DNA from: [Mycobacterium] stephanolepidis
GTDB taxonomy: Bacteria > Actinomycetota > Actinomycetes > Mycobacteriales > Mycobacteriaceae
Direction: 5' to 3'
DNA: 64,000 bases
NCBI RefSeq assembly: GCF_002356335.1
Contig: NZ_AP018165.1
Location: forward strand, 1,116,001 to 1,180,000
Positions 1-8,520 of the stretch are shown here, in pieces (within the stretch, counting starts at the first letter, position 1; every line of letters begins with the position of its first letter). A model generated the notes under the pieces. That model did no database searches, was not told where the DNA came from, and worked only from the letters and a program-made list of their open reading frames with translations. A program made the position numbers and the translations under genes.

Positions 1-261
1 ATCACCCGGCTGGGTGACCTGCTGCAGGCGGGCGCCGATCGCGCGCATCCGGGTGTCCAGCTCCACCCAGCTCAGTTCGATTGCGACGCCGTCATCGTCG
101 CGGGTGAAGTCCAGGTAGCGGTAGGCGGCGGTAGCGCCGAACTCGGCGATGTTGTGTGCGAAGTTGGAGAGCAGCGTGGTGCCTGGGGGAAGGTCGATCG
201 AGCCCTGGGCGTCGAGATAATCCTCAATTCCACTCTGGCGAACCGCCACTGCATCTGACAT
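1..261 (-). CDS. fatty acyl-AMP ligase (FadD-type), N-terminal part only
   Basis: Only the first 87 codons lie in the window. The gene starts with ATG at 261 behind a GGGAG ribosome site and runs off the left edge. The segment AAYRYLDF and the later RLQQVTQPGD are typical of the N-terminus of long-chain fatty acyl-AMP ligases (FadD32/FadD28 class), which activate fatty acids as acyl adenylates for polyketide or lipopeptide synthases. The substrate and any partner synthase cannot be told from this fragment. Confidence 0.8.
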   Translation of the reverse strand, partial: MSDAVAVRQSGIEDYLDAQGSIDLPPGTTLLSNFAHNIAEFGATAAYRYLDFTRDDDGVAIELSWVELDTRMRAIGARLQQVTQPGD

Positions 262-528
262 ATCCCACTCCCGACTCACGATGAAAAACACTACCTGCGC
301 TAACTAAGGGATCTCTTTGTTCGCAGGTGACCCGTCGTACGAGGAGCGGGCGGCAACTTTCAATGTCGGCGATCGCGCGGTCTGGTGACGAATCACACCA
401 GAGTCCGATCGAATCCCGGTGTTGTACAAGGGGTATCACTATCTGTCGGAGAGTTTCAATGTGACGCGAGGGTGTGTCGCGCCGGGGTGTGATCTTTGTC
501 GTAGGCCGGTGAGGGTCGGGGCCGGAAG
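262..528. other. intergenic region between the FadD gene and tRNA-Leu
   Basis: This stretch separates the minus-strand FadD start from the tRNA-Leu promoter. No open frame here has a convincing ribosome site or family signature. It should hold the FadD promoter on the minus strand. I see no repeat or RNA structure in it. Confidence 0.4.
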
Positions 529-557
529 TTGGCGCCACGGGATACGCCGGGTAGAAC
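529..557 (+). promoter_or_regulatory. promoter of tRNA-Leu
   Basis: A -35 hexamer TTGGCG (529-534) and a -10 hexamer TAGAAC (552-557) are separated by exactly 17 bases. They lie 17 bases before the mature 5' end of the tRNA, as expected for a SigA-type promoter. Confidence 0.5.
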
Positions 558-574
558 TAGGGCTGACCTGCAAG

Positions 575-648
575 GCCCCCATAGCCCAATTGGCAGAGGC
601 AGCGGACTTAAAATCCGCCAAGTGTCGGTTCGAGTCCGACTGGGGGCA
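575..648 (+). tRNA. tRNA-Leu (anticodon TAA)
   Basis: The 74-base sequence folds into a full cloverleaf. The acceptor stem GCCCCCA pairs with TGGGGGC; the D stem is GCC/GGC; the anticodon stem is GCGGA/TCCGC with loop CTTAAAA; the T stem is GTCGG/CCGAC. The anticodon TAA at 609-611 reads UUA leucine codons, and the discriminator base is A648. CCA is not encoded. The variable region is only 5 bases (619-623), unlike the long arm usual for tRNA-Leu. A decayed second copy lies at 6569-6641. Confidence 0.9.
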
Positions 649-759
649 CAGAGTACGAATTGGTAACGGCCCTGGGGTCAAACCGTGTACAGCGCGCTCG
701 CAGCGGTCATACATTGAGCCGTGGAGCCAAAACGGCTCACGAGCCGACCCACGAAGCTG

Positions 760-1965
760 ATGCCAGCAGCGCAGGCGCCATCGTTGCGGGTCCTGGTCGT
801 CGGTGCCGGTGTCGGCGGTATCTCCATCGCGCGGGGACTATTGCGCGACGGCCATGACGTGACCGTCTACGAGCAGCGTCCGGATGTGCACGCCGGTGGC
901 GGTGCGGTGACGATCTGGTCGAATGGCGCCACGGTGCTGCGGCAGCTGGGTGTGGATATGGACCGGGCCGGCCAGCAGCTGTCCACGGTGCGGGTCATGA
1001 CATCGACGGGGCACTCGCTGGCCACCTTGGACGTGGCCACCATCGCCGACCGGCTGGGCGAGCCGGTTCGGATGGTCCCGCGCCACGTCTTGCTTGAGCG
1101 GCTGCTGAAAGGTTTTCCGGCCGAACGTATCCGGTGTAATGCCAGGGCCGTCGCCGTGGGTGGCGGCTGCAACGGAGCGCGAGTGGAGTTCGCGGACGGC
1201 AGCGTGGCCGAGGGAGACCTGGTGATAGGCGCCGATGGCAGGCATTCGCTTGTTCGTGATGTTGTCGGCGCGGAGCGTGGGCAGTCGACCGGATGGTGCA
1301 GCTGGCAGGGGCTGACAACCCTCCCGGACGGCGCCAATGAGCGGGTCGGCTTCGTCGTCATCGGTGAGCACGCAAGCCTCGGCCTGTGGCCTGCTGGAGG
1401 CTCCGATGTGCAGTGGTGGTTCGACTTGCCCTGGTCGTCCGGTTTTGTCAGACCCGAACGCCCGATCGACATGATCCGGTCCACGTTCGCCGGGTGGTCC
1501 GGGCCCGTCGATCGCGTACTTGCGACGCTCACCGATGACGATCTGGCGCATTCGCCCTATCCGCATTTCCGCCATCCCATTCCCCGGCCGGGCCATGGAG
1601 TGCTGACGCTGCTCGGGGATGCGGCCCACACCATGCCGCCCACGCTTGCGCAAGGCGCCAACCAGGCACTGCTCGACACGATGGTGCTGTGTAGGGCGGT
1701 TTCGGAATTTCAGCGCGGCAACAACACTGATCTGCCCGAGGCGTTGCGCTGGTATGAGAAGACCAGGCGGCGCCGCGCTGCCGCCGTCTCCCGGGTTGCC
1801 TCGCTTCAGGTTTCGCACGGTGAGGGTGTGCTGAGAACGGCGGGGCTGGTCTCGGACCGTTTCATGACGTGGGCACTGGCGACCTTCTTACAGTCGGTGA
1901 GTCATCGCCGGATGGCCGCTGACATCAGCCGGGGCCATGCCGCCGACACAGCCTGCCGGCCGTGA
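760..1965 (+). CDS. FAD-dependent monooxygenase (UbiH / salicylate hydroxylase-like)
   Basis: This is a class A flavoprotein monooxygenase of 401 residues. It has the dinucleotide-binding GAGVGG at residues 15-20, a GADG motif near 157, and the FAD ribityl-binding GDAAHTMPPTLAQGAN motif near 286. Such enzymes hydroxylate aromatic or polycyclic substrates with NAD(P)H and O2; the substrate here is unknown. ATG at 760 places the Rossmann motif at the usual distance from the N-terminus; an upstream GTG at 721 is possible. It overlaps the DUF4389 gene by one base (TGATG), so the two are probably co-translated. The neighbouring methyltransferase suggests a small tailoring or detoxification operon. 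Confidence 0.85.
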   Translation: MPAAQAPSLRVLVVGAGVGGISIARGLLRDGHDVTVYEQRPDVHAGGGAVTIWSNGATVLRQLGVDMDRAGQQLSTVRVMTSTGHSLATLDVATIADRLGEPVRMVPRHVLLERLLKGFPAERIRCNARAVAVGGGCNGARVEFADGSVAEGDLVIGADGRHSLVRDVVGAERGQSTGWCSWQGLTTLPDGANERVGFVVIGEHASLGLWPAGGSDVQWWFDLPWSSGFVRPERPIDMIRSTFAGWSGPVDRVLATLTDDDLAHSPYPHFRHPIPRPGHGVLTLLGDAAHTMPPTLAQGANQALLDTMVLCRAVSEFQRGNNTDLPEALRWYEKTRRRRAAAVSRVASLQVSHGEGVLRTAGLVSDRFMTWALATFLQSVSHRRMAADISRGHAADTACRP

Positions 1966-2555
1966 TGTCCGAGGCTGTTCATGTGCGAGGCACGATCGAC
2001 GCGCCCTCGCGCTGGCTCTTTCTCGTCAAATGGTGCGTGCTGGCGGTGCCGCACTACCCCATATTGATCGTCCTTTATCTGATGTATCCGGTGCTGACCG
2101 TGATCGCCGGTATCGCGATCTTGTTCACGGGGCGATATCCGCGAATCATCTTCGACGTCAACGTCGGAGTGCTGCGGTGGTCCTGGCGGGTGATGAACTA
2201 CCGGTTTCCGATGAACAGCACCGATAGGTATCCGCCTTTCACGCTCGCCGCGCGGCCCGACTATCCCGGCGAACTCGACGTCGACTATCCAGAACACCTC
2301 ACCCAGTGGGCGGTGCTGGTAAAGCTGCTACTGGCACTGCCGCAGATCATCATCTGCTGGGCCATGGAGCCACTGCTGCAGGTGCTGGCGGTGATTTCCG
2401 CGGTGCGGTTGTTGGCCAGAGGCACGGTGTCGCAAGGCATGTTCGACCTCCTCATGGGAATCGTGCGGTGGCGTTACCGGGTGGCCGTGTATGTCTCGTT
2501 GATGTGCGACGAGTATCCGCCATTCCGAATGGACTTGGGCGGTGGCGGCACGTGA
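1965..2555 (+). CDS. DUF4389 membrane protein
   Basis: This is a protein of about 196 residues with two similar halves. Each half carries a hydrophobic hairpin followed by an arginine-rich amphipathic stretch and an aromatic motif (YRFPMNSTDRYPPF and YVSLMCDEYPPF). The duplicated YPPF signature is characteristic of DUF4389, whose function is unknown. Membrane segments lie roughly at residues 20-55 and 110-150. It sits between a monooxygenase and a methyltransferase with overlapping codons at both ends, so it may anchor them or help export their product. That role is inference. Confidence 0.75.
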   Translation: MSEAVHVRGTIDAPSRWLFLVKWCVLAVPHYPILIVLYLMYPVLTVIAGIAILFTGRYPRIIFDVNVGVLRWSWRVMNYRFPMNSTDRYPPFTLAARPDYPGELDVDYPEHLTQWAVLVKLLLALPQIIICWAMEPLLQVLAVISAVRLLARGTVSQGMFDLLMGIVRWRYRVAVYVSLMCDEYPPFRMDLGGGGT

Positions 2556-3175
2556 AGCACCGTAATCCATTGTTCCCGTATATATATGGGCTCGGCATGC
2601 CGATATTCGACCGGCTGTTCTATCGCCGATACCGGCGGGCGGCGATGAGTCTTGCGACCGGCCGGTTGCTGATCGTGGGCCTCGGCCCGGGCACCGATCT
2701 CATGTTTCTGCCGCCCGCGGTGACATCGGTCGCGGCGGTCGAGCCGGAGGCGGCGATGCGTCGGATGGCTGGCGCCCTGGCACGCCGCTGTGGCGTCGAG
2801 GTCGACATCCTGGAGGGGGTCGGGGAGGCGATACCGTTCCCGGACAACAGTTTCGACTCGGTACATGTCGGGCTGGTGTTGTGCTCGGTGGACGATGTGG
2901 CGGCAACCCTCGGTGAGATCCGGCGGGTGCTTGCGCCGGGAGGCCGGTTGGTGGTTCTTGAGCATGTCCGCGGGGACGGCGTGATGGGGCGCTTCCAGGA
3001 TCTGATCGCCAAGCCATGGTCGTGGCTGGCCTCCGGGTGCGAGCCGAACCGCCGGACCGTCGAAGCGATTGCCGCGGCCGGATTCGATACCAGCGGCCTG
3101 CACAGCGTTCGACGAACCCTGGTTCCGCCGCCGTGCACGCCTCACCTGCAAGGCGTCGCCACCGTAACCGAATAG
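2552..3175 (+). CDS. class I SAM-dependent methyltransferase (UbiE-like)
   Basis: The gene encodes 207 residues from a GTG start that overlaps the DUF4389 stop codon by 4 bases. Motif I for S-adenosylmethionine binding (LLIVGLGPGTD) is near residue 40. The FDSVHVGLVLCSVDD segment, the LAPGGRLVVLEH segment and the C-terminal fold fit the Methyltransf_11/UbiE group. The substrate cannot be read from the sequence, but the operon suggests methylation of a product of the adjacent monooxygenase. An in-frame longer reading upstream lies inside the DUF4389 gene and is unlikely to be used. Confidence 0.85.
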   Translation: MKHRNPLFPYIYGLGMPIFDRLFYRRYRRAAMSLATGRLLIVGLGPGTDLMFLPPAVTSVAAVEPEAAMRRMAGALARRCGVEVDILEGVGEAIPFPDNSFDSVHVGLVLCSVDDVAATLGEIRRVLAPGGRLVVLEHVRGDGVMGRFQDLIAKPWSWLASGCEPNRRTVEAIAAAGFDTSGLHSVRRTLVPPPCTPHLQGVATVTE

Positions 3176-3190
3176 TGCTATTCGACATCG

Positions 3191-5722
3191 CTATTCGACG
3201 CTGATGGCCTCGATGATGTTGAGCCGCGCCGCGCGGCGTGCGGGTGGGACCGAGCCCAGCAGGCTGATCGCCAACGCGCCCACGGTGAAGGCCACCGCCA
3301 TCGGGCTCGGCCGGAAAGTGACGTCGAAGTTCATGATGGTGCCGCTGACGAGGCTGAACAGCCACTGATCAACCACACCAATTAGCAGCCCCGCGACACC
3401 GCCCACGAGCCCGATGGCCGCGGCCTCGGCAAGAACCATGCCCAAGGTGTATCGGCGGCTCGATCCCATCGCCCGCAGCACACCGATTTCCCGGCGTCGT
3501 TCGAGTACAGAGAGTGTCAACGTGTTGAGTAGCGCGACCGCGGCGACGAACACCACGATGATCCACACGGCGTTGGCGATCAGCATGCTTTGGTGCAGCG
3601 GGGCTTCCAGACCGGCCAAGGCGGTGCGGCCGTCGTACACATAGTTCGGTGCGGGCACCGCACCGCGCACGCCGGCCAGCAGTTGTCCGCGATCGGCGCC
3701 CTCGACGGCGGTAACTTGCAGTGTCGTCGTGCCCGGGCGGTCAAACCATGCCCGCATGCGATCCAGGCTCATTCCGACGGTGCCGATGACCGTCGAGAAA
3801 TAGGGCACCAGGGCCAGCACGGGCGTGCGCTGCGGACCGTGGGGCGTTTGCAACTCCAGCTCGTCGCCCACCCGGACGCCGAGAGTCTTGCCCAGGTTCT
3901 GTGAGAGCACCACGCCCCGGCCCGCGAGTACGTCCTGACGTACCCGTCCGTCGAGCGCACGGAAAAGCGGATCGTGGGTGCCGGGGGAGAACCCGTCGAG
4001 CATCACGCGGGTGCCGCCGATGACGGCAAATCCGGAGGCACCTTCGACGACGTTCGCGACACCCCGCACCGCCGCCACCTTCTCGGTAAGACCTTGCGGC
4101 AGAACGTCAGTGGGGTAGCGGTCGGGTGAGTTCGCGCTCACCCAGACATCGACATCGGCGACCGGCGCGAAGATGGCGCGCGCGGATCGGATCATGTCGT
4201 TGTTCGTCCCGGTGATCACCACGGTGGTGACCACAGCGATGAGCACGGTCATGACCGTGGCCCACACCCGCCGCGGCGCACGCTGGACCGTCGGCGCCGC
4301 CAGCGCCCCGGGCGAACCGAACACTCGGGCCACTGTGGCTGTCGCACTGACGATGGGTCCGGCCAGCGCGAAGCCCAGCGCGATCTCGGCGACGAACAGT
4401 GCTGCGATCGCGACGAAGGCAAGCGACCCCGCTTGGTAGAACACGGTCAGCATCGATGCCGCTAACACCGCCGCCGCTACGACCCCGCTGGCGATACGCA
4501 GCCAGCGCGGCACGTTGTCGGCCACGGAAACTCCGACGGGCGCCAGCGCCTCGATCGGTGACACCTTGTACACCTGCCGTGCGGCCATCGCCGACGCGGT
4601 CACGCTGGTCAGTACCGTCGCGGCGACGGCCGCCGGGATCGCATAATCGGGCAGCCAGTATTCGATGCGGGCTTCGAGTCCTTGGGTTACCGTCGGCGGC
4701 AAACGGCCAATCGCCTTTCGGCCCAGCAGTATTCCGAGGGCAGACCCGATGGCTCCGCCGATCAGCCCGAGGATCGCGGCTTCGGCGAGCATGTCGCGAA
4801 TGATCGTGACGCGGCGGCCACCGATGGCGCGCAGCATCGAGATGACCGGGCGGCGTTGGGCGATCGCCATGGTCATCGTCGTGTAGATCAGGAACGCGCC
4901 GACCACCAGCGCGACCGCCGCGCCCATCAGAGCCATGTAGTTCATGAGCTTGACTCCGTCGCCGGCCCGCACCGCCCGCAGGCTCGGATCAGCGACGATC
5001 GCCCGGCCGTTCACGGCGGCGGTGACCCCGTCCCGGACCGCGGCCAGATCCGCACCCGGCGTTGTCGTGACCAGAATCGAATCGAGCTGACCTTGCCGTC
5101 CGGTGACCTCCTGCGCCAACGGCAGCGCGGCGAGCACATAGTGCCCGCCGTTGAGATCCGCGAGTTGCTTGCCCTGGAGCACCTCGGCGACGGTGACCGA
5201 ACCCGAGCCGAGCCGGAATGTATCGCCTTTCGTATGGCCCACGGACGGTCCGATCTGCACACCGGCGGCTGTCCGCGATGGTGCGTCAACCTTCACTCCG
5301 ACAGCATCTTTCAAGGCGCCTTCCAGCGCGGCGCTGCGGTCGTCGGCGCCGAACAGCAGAACCGGCTCGGCATCTGTGGGTGCGGACATCCTGATCATCG
5401 GTGCCGCGGTCGCCACTCCGGGAACCTTGGCGACGTCGGCCAGCACCGCTTCGGGGAAGCCCGCATCGGTGATACCTGATACCTCGAGTGCGGCGACGCC
5501 GGCGACTCCGTCCGCCAGCCGATTGACCGATCCGGTGATCGACCCGAAGATTCCGAATATCGCCACGAGATACATTGCGGAAACGGCCATTACGGCGATC
5601 GAGGCGATGGTGCGTCGACGATGTACGGTCAGCTCGCGCAGACTGAACACACGTAGCCTGCTCGCTGCGGCGGCGATGGTGGCTCCGGGGCCGTGCTGCT
5701 CTTCGCGTCCGCCGCCACTCAC
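3191..5722 (-). CDS. FtsX-type ABC transporter permease (MacB-like, duplicated)
   Basis: This 843-residue integral membrane protein contains two FtsX/MacB permease units. Each has a transmembrane helix, a large extracytoplasmic domain and a three-helix FtsX core, near residues 260-380 and in the last 130 residues. LRAIGGRR and LRAMGSSRR are the two matching coupling-helix regions. The 10-helix duplicated form is usual in actinobacterial LolCE/MacB-like exporters of lipids, lipoproteins or drugs. Its start overlaps the end of the ATPase gene by 4 bases, so the two form one transporter. Confidence 0.9.
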   Translation of the reverse strand: MSGGGREEQHGPGATIAAAASRLRVFSLRELTVHRRRTIASIAVMAVSAMYLVAIFGIFGSITGSVNRLADGVAGVAALEVSGITDAGFPEAVLADVAKVPGVATAAPMIRMSAPTDAEPVLLFGADDRSAALEGALKDAVGVKVDAPSRTAAGVQIGPSVGHTKGDTFRLGSGSVTVAEVLQGKQLADLNGGHYVLAALPLAQEVTGRQGQLDSILVTTTPGADLAAVRDGVTAAVNGRAIVADPSLRAVRAGDGVKLMNYMALMGAAVALVVGAFLIYTTMTMAIAQRRPVISMLRAIGGRRVTIIRDMLAEAAILGLIGGAIGSALGILLGRKAIGRLPPTVTQGLEARIEYWLPDYAIPAAVAATVLTSVTASAMAARQVYKVSPIEALAPVGVSVADNVPRWLRIASGVVAAAVLAASMLTVFYQAGSLAFVAIAALFVAEIALGFALAGPIVSATATVARVFGSPGALAAPTVQRAPRRVWATVMTVLIAVVTTVVITGTNNDMIRSARAIFAPVADVDVWVSANSPDRYPTDVLPQGLTEKVAAVRGVANVVEGASGFAVIGGTRVMLDGFSPGTHDPLFRALDGRVRQDVLAGRGVVLSQNLGKTLGVRVGDELELQTPHGPQRTPVLALVPYFSTVIGTVGMSLDRMRAWFDRPGTTTLQVTAVEGADRGQLLAGVRGAVPAPNYVYDGRTALAGLEAPLHQSMLIANAVWIIVVFVAAVALLNTLTLSVLERRREIGVLRAMGSSRRYTLGMVLAEAAAIGLVGGVAGLLIGVVDQWLFSLVSGTIMNFDVTFRPSPMAVAFTVGALAISLLGSVPPARRAARLNIIEAISVE

Positions 5723-6456
5723 CCTGGCGCCACCGACATCTCGTCGGAACCAAGCCGACCGTCCTGCAGTGTGATGACCCGATCGGTTGCCGCGGCGGCG
5801 TCGGCGTTGTGGGTCACCATCACCACCAGGCGGCCGGAGCCCTCTTCATGGGCGACCTCGGCGAGCAGAGCCAGGATGGCGGTACCCGTGTGGGAATCCA
5901 GGTTCCCGGTGGGTTCGTCGGCGAGGATCAGCGGTGGGTCCATCATCATTGCCCGTGCCACCGCGACGCGTTGCATCTCGCCGCCGGACAGTTCAGCCGG
6001 TCGGTGTTCGGTCCGTTTACCGAGGCCGACCCTGTCCAGCAGTCGAACCGCGTCCGCTTTGACCTTGCCGAGGCGGATGCCGTCGAGCAGCTTCGGCACC
6101 GCCACGTTCTCCCACGCCGAGAGCGTGGGGAGCAGGTTGAAGAACTGAAAGACGAACCCGACCCGATGGTGACGGAACTCCGATTGTTGCTCGTCGCGGA
6201 GCCTGCCGATCTCCTCGCCGTCGAAGGTGATCGATCCCGAGTCGGGGGAGTCCAACGCCCCGAGCAGATGTAGCAATGTGCTTTTCCCCGCCCCCGACGG
6301 CCCAACGATCGAGACGAACTGGCCGCCGGCAAGGTGCAGGCTGATCTCGTTGAGGGCGCGCACCGTCTGCCCACCAACCCTGTACTCGCGCACTACATTG
6401 CGCAGTTCGATGGCCAGTTCGCGCTGGGGCGTATCGACGTTGTCCAGTTGTCTCAA
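5719..6456 (-). CDS. ABC transporter ATP-binding protein (LolD/MacB family)
   Basis: This is an ATPase of about 245 residues with Walker A (GPSGAGKST), Q-loop ([16 protein letters not shown]), signature [14 protein letters not shown], Walker B ([12 protein letters not shown]) and switch His (MVTHN). It energises the FtsX permease encoded immediately downstream. The TTG at 6456 is chosen because GGGAGG sits five bases upstream and the protein then begins just before the ABC fold. The frame stays open to an ATG at 6675, but that extension has no domain content and would run antisense through a tRNA relic at 6569-6641. Confidence 0.88.
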   Translation of the reverse strand: MRQLDNVDTPQRELAIELRNVVREYRVGGQTVRALNEISLHLAGGQFVSIVGPSGAGKSTLLHLLGALDSPDSGSITFDGEEIGRLRDEQQSEFRHHRVGFVFQFFNLLPTLSAWENVAVPKLLDGIRLGKVKADAVRLLDRVGLGKRTEHRPAELSGGEMQRVAVARAMMMDPPLILADEPTGNLDSHTGTAILALLAEVAHEEGSGRLVVMVTHNADAAAATDRVITLQDGRLGSDEMSVAPG

Positions 6457-6568
6457 GGTGGCCTCCCGCGAGACCGAGTTACCCGGCGCGCGGAGGCGCG
6501 GTCGGGATATGCGGAGCCTACTCCCGGCGCTCTTGCCACATATGGGCTTACGCGAGGTTCCTAAGTGA

Positions 6569-6641
6569 GCCCGGCAACCCCATTGGTCGAGCCAGCGGGC
6601 ACGAAATCCGCCACGTGCCGCGTGAGTCCGAATAGGGGGCA
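6569..6641 (+). pseudogene. degenerate tRNA-Leu relic
   Basis: This 73-base stretch aligns end to end with the tRNA-Leu at 575-648. The 3' half is almost unchanged (AAATCCGCCA, GTG, GAGTCCGA, GGGGGCA). The acceptor stem no longer pairs (GCCCGGC against AGGGGGC). The anticodon loop is CACGAAA with A at position 33, so it cannot work as a tRNA. It has the same orientation as the intact gene, so the two bracket about 6 kb as imperfect direct repeats. Confidence 0.75.
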
Positions 6642-6841
6642 GAGTCCATAGGCGGACATATGTCACGAGGCCCACGACTAGACGGTCTTATCGGTATGCG
6701 GAAACGGTGACCGGCGGCGAGAGCGGCCGCCAGTAGCGTTGCTCGCACCCTGTGAAATCGTGGATACCGGAATTTGGCTACCGCGTATAGTTTGGCTAGC
6801 AGCAGTTCGTATTGCTGTATCAAACCGCAGGGGGCATTGGG

Positions 6842-7147
6842 GTGGTAGATCGGATTAAGGCCGATTTGGACGCGTTGGGAAAGCTGCGTCCGCAGGTTCA
6901 AGAGCTAGCTCAAGCGATCCAAGGCGAGACAGCCTCCGCAGGGGCGGCGTCCGGCGGTAGCGATCCGGCGTTGGCGGCGATTGCATCGTTGACGGGTAGG
7001 ACGTTGCCGAACGCCCAGAAGATTGTCGCCGGATGGATGAACGTGTTCGGTGAAGTATGCGAAGCCGGTCGGCAAGGCTTGATCGCGAATGAGGAGCACG
7101 GAGTGGCGCTGATGAAAAGCGTCCCAACCTTGGGCCGCAAGGGCTGA
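6842..7147 (+). CDS. small helical protein, probable partner of the adjacent type VII toxin
   Basis: This protein of about 101 residues starts at GTG 6842, seven bases after AGGGGG. It is predicted to be mostly alpha-helical with a Gly/Ala/Ser-rich middle (residues 28-40). It lacks a clear WXG motif. It ends 15 bases before the toxin gene, the place where WXG100/Esx-like or EspC-like partner genes normally sit. I infer a chaperone or co-secretion partner for the toxin. No family is recognised with confidence. A longer in-frame start at 6812 is possible. Confidence 0.6.
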   Translation: MVDRIKADLDALGKLRPQVQELAQAIQGETASAGAASGGSDPALAAIASLTGRTLPNAQKIVAGWMNVFGEVCEAGRQGLIANEEHGVALMKSVPTLGRKG

Positions 7148-7162
7148 CCTAGGACATCTGCT

Positions 7163-7243
7163 ATGTCTCCCACTAAACAGCTGATTCTGAACACCGACCA
7201 GAATGCCTACCTTGCTCCGATACAGGGCTGGAAACAGTCCGTG
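7163..7243 (+). pseudogene. 5' fragment (27 codons) of the IS-disrupted TNT toxin gene
   Basis: The frame opens at ATG 7163 (MSPTKQLILNTDQNAYL...) and reads 27 codons to GTG 7241-7243, where the insertion element begins. It then runs a few codons into the element and stops at TGA. The codon phase matches the 3' fragment exactly once the element and one copy of GTG are removed. These residues form the start of the N-terminal type VII secretion domain. Confidence 0.8.
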
Positions 7244-7268
7244 GGGTCTGGTGCACGGATAGGTGACA
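7244..7268 (+). repeat. left terminal inverted repeat of the IS3 element
   Basis: The 25 bases are the inverse of 8496-8520 apart from position 8 (G here, C in the other repeat read in the same sense). The base next to the outer end starts the 3-bp target duplication GTG. Confidence 0.85.
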
Positions 7269-7313
7269 ACTGAGATGGCTTGCCCTGTGGGGTGGGCCTG
7301 GAAGGATGTCGCT

Positions 7314-7619
7314 GTGCCGAAGCCGTTTCCTGCAGAGTTCCGTGCCGATGTGGTGCGAATTGCCCGTGATCGCGATGCTGGTGTGACGTTGGAGCAGGTC
7401 GCTGCTGATTTCGGTATTCACCCGATGACGCTGTCGAAATGGATACGCCAATCCGATGTCGATGAGGGGGTTCGCCCTGGTGTGACCGCCACTGAGTCCG
7501 CCGAGAACCGCGAACTCAAGAAGCGAGTCCGGTTGCTGGAGCAGGAAAATGAGGTGTTGCGGCGGGCGGCGGCCTATTTGTCGCAGGCCAACCTCAAGCT
7601 GGGTCAGTCCCCAAAATGA
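7314..7619 (+). CDS. IS3-family transposase OrfA (helix-turn-helix)
   Basis: OrfA has about 101 residues. The helix-turn-helix region (FRADVVRIARDRDAGVT ... FGIHPMTLSKWIRQ) recognises the element ends. It is followed by a leucine-zipper segment (LKKRVRLLEQENEVLRRA) for multimerisation. GTG 7314 has GGAAGG eight bases upstream; in-frame starts at 7263 and 7275 are alternatives. The stop overlaps the ATG of orfB, and an AAAA run just before the stop is a candidate -1 slip site giving the OrfAB fusion transposase. Confidence 0.88.
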   Translation: MPKPFPAEFRADVVRIARDRDAGVTLEQVAADFGIHPMTLSKWIRQSDVDEGVRPGVTATESAENRELKKRVRLLEQENEVLRRAAAYLSQANLKLGQSPK

Positions 7620-8491
7620 TGTACCCGCTCGTTCGTGAGCTGGCCGCCGACGGTGTTCCCGTCACGGTGACGTGCCGGGTCCTCAAAATCGCTCGTCAGC
7701 CATTTTATCGCTGGTGTGCTGGCCCGGTCACTGGAACTGAGTGGGTGCAAGCGTCAGTGACGAACGCGGTCTATGACGCCCACCGTGATGACCCCGAGTT
7801 CGGCTACCGATTCCTCGCTGATGAAGTCCGGGCCGCGGGAATCGCTGTGTCTGACCGGACGGTGTGGAAACGCTGCCGCGAGAACCGCTGGTGGTCGGCA
7901 TTCGGCAAGAAACGCAGCCGTGTCGGCAAGAAACCAGGCCCACCTGTTCACAACGATCTGGTATGCCGCAATTTCACCGCAACCACCCCAAACATGTTGT
8001 GGTTGACCGATATCACCGAACACCGGACCAGCGAAGGCAAGCTCTATCTGTGCGCGATCAAGGACGTGTTCTCCAACCGCATCGTCGGCTATTCCATCAG
8101 TAACCGCATGAAAGCTGCCCTAGCGGTGACCGCGCTCAACAATGCGGTGGCCCGCCGTGGCGATGTGAGTGGGTGCATCGTCCACAGCGACCGGGGCAGC
8201 CAATTTCGGTCCCGAAAATTCGTGCATACCCTCAACCGGCACAACATGATTGGCTCCATGGGCCGGATTGGCGCCGCCGGTGATAACGCCGCGATGGAGT
8301 CCTTCTTTTCCCTGCTGCAAAAGAACGTCCTGAATCGGCGCCGATGGAACACCCGCGACGAACTACGGACAGCGATCGTGACCTGGATCGAACGCACCTA
8401 CCACCGCCGCCGACGCCAACCCGCCCTCGGCAAGTTGACCCCCATCGAATACGAGACCATCATGACCACACCGGCCAATCAGGCCGCCTAA
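7616..8491 (+). CDS. IS3-family transposase OrfB (DDE integrase core)
   Basis: OrfB has 291 residues with an rve-type DDE catalytic domain. The first Asp lies in MLWLTDITEH, the second in IVHSDRGSQF, and the Glu in AAMESFFSLLQ with the following Lys. An HTH_21-like region precedes the core. It lies in the -1 frame relative to orfA and overlaps it by 4 bases (ATGA), as in other IS3 elements. No frameshift or stop breaks it. Confidence 0.92.
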   Translation: MMYPLVRELAADGVPVTVTCRVLKIARQPFYRWCAGPVTGTEWVQASVTNAVYDAHRDDPEFGYRFLADEVRAAGIAVSDRTVWKRCRENRWWSAFGKKRSRVGKKPGPPVHNDLVCRNFTATTPNMLWLTDITEHRTSEGKLYLCAIKDVFSNRIVGYSISNRMKAALAVTALNNAVARRGDVSGCIVHSDRGSQFRSRKFVHTLNRHNMIGSMGRIGAAGDNAAMESFFSLLQKNVLNRRRWNTRDELRTAIVTWIERTYHRRRRQPALGKLTPIEYETIMTTPANQAA

Positions 8492-8495
8492 AGAC

Positions 8496-8520
8496 TGTCA
8501 CCTATCCGTGCAGCAGACCC
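8496..8520 (-). repeat. right terminal inverted repeat of the IS3 element
   Basis: Inverse complement of 7244-7268 with one mismatch. The following bases GTG (8521-8523) duplicate 7241-7243. Confidence 0.85.

Larger units (their letters stand above)
7244..8520 (+). mobile_element. IS3-family insertion sequence, 1277 bp
   Basis: The element has 25-bp terminal inverted repeats with one mismatch (core TGCACGGATAGGTGACA) at 7244-7268 and 8496-8520. It is flanked by a 3-bp direct repeat GTG (7241-7243, 8521-8523). It carries overlapping orfA and orfB in the usual IS3 arrangement. Both frames and ends look intact, so the insertion is probably recent and the element potentially active. It lies inside a TNT toxin gene. 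Confidence 0.9.

Noticed and set aside
224..760. Short open frames around the tRNA-Leu on both strands
   Set aside because: They run through the tRNA itself, lack ribosome sites, and show no conserved pattern.
838..1818. A 326-codon minus-strand frame opposite the monooxygenase
   Set aside because: It is a GC-rich shadow of the flavoprotein gene with no family signature.
6459..6675. N-terminal extension of the ABC ATPase to ATG 6675
   Set aside because: The extension has no similarity to ABC proteins, overlaps the tRNA relic, and a good ribosome site lies before TTG 6456.
7249..8515. Shorter IS boundaries beginning with TG and ending with CA
   Set aside because: The inverted repeats continue outward to 7244 and 8520, and only those ends give a direct repeat and restore the toxin frame.
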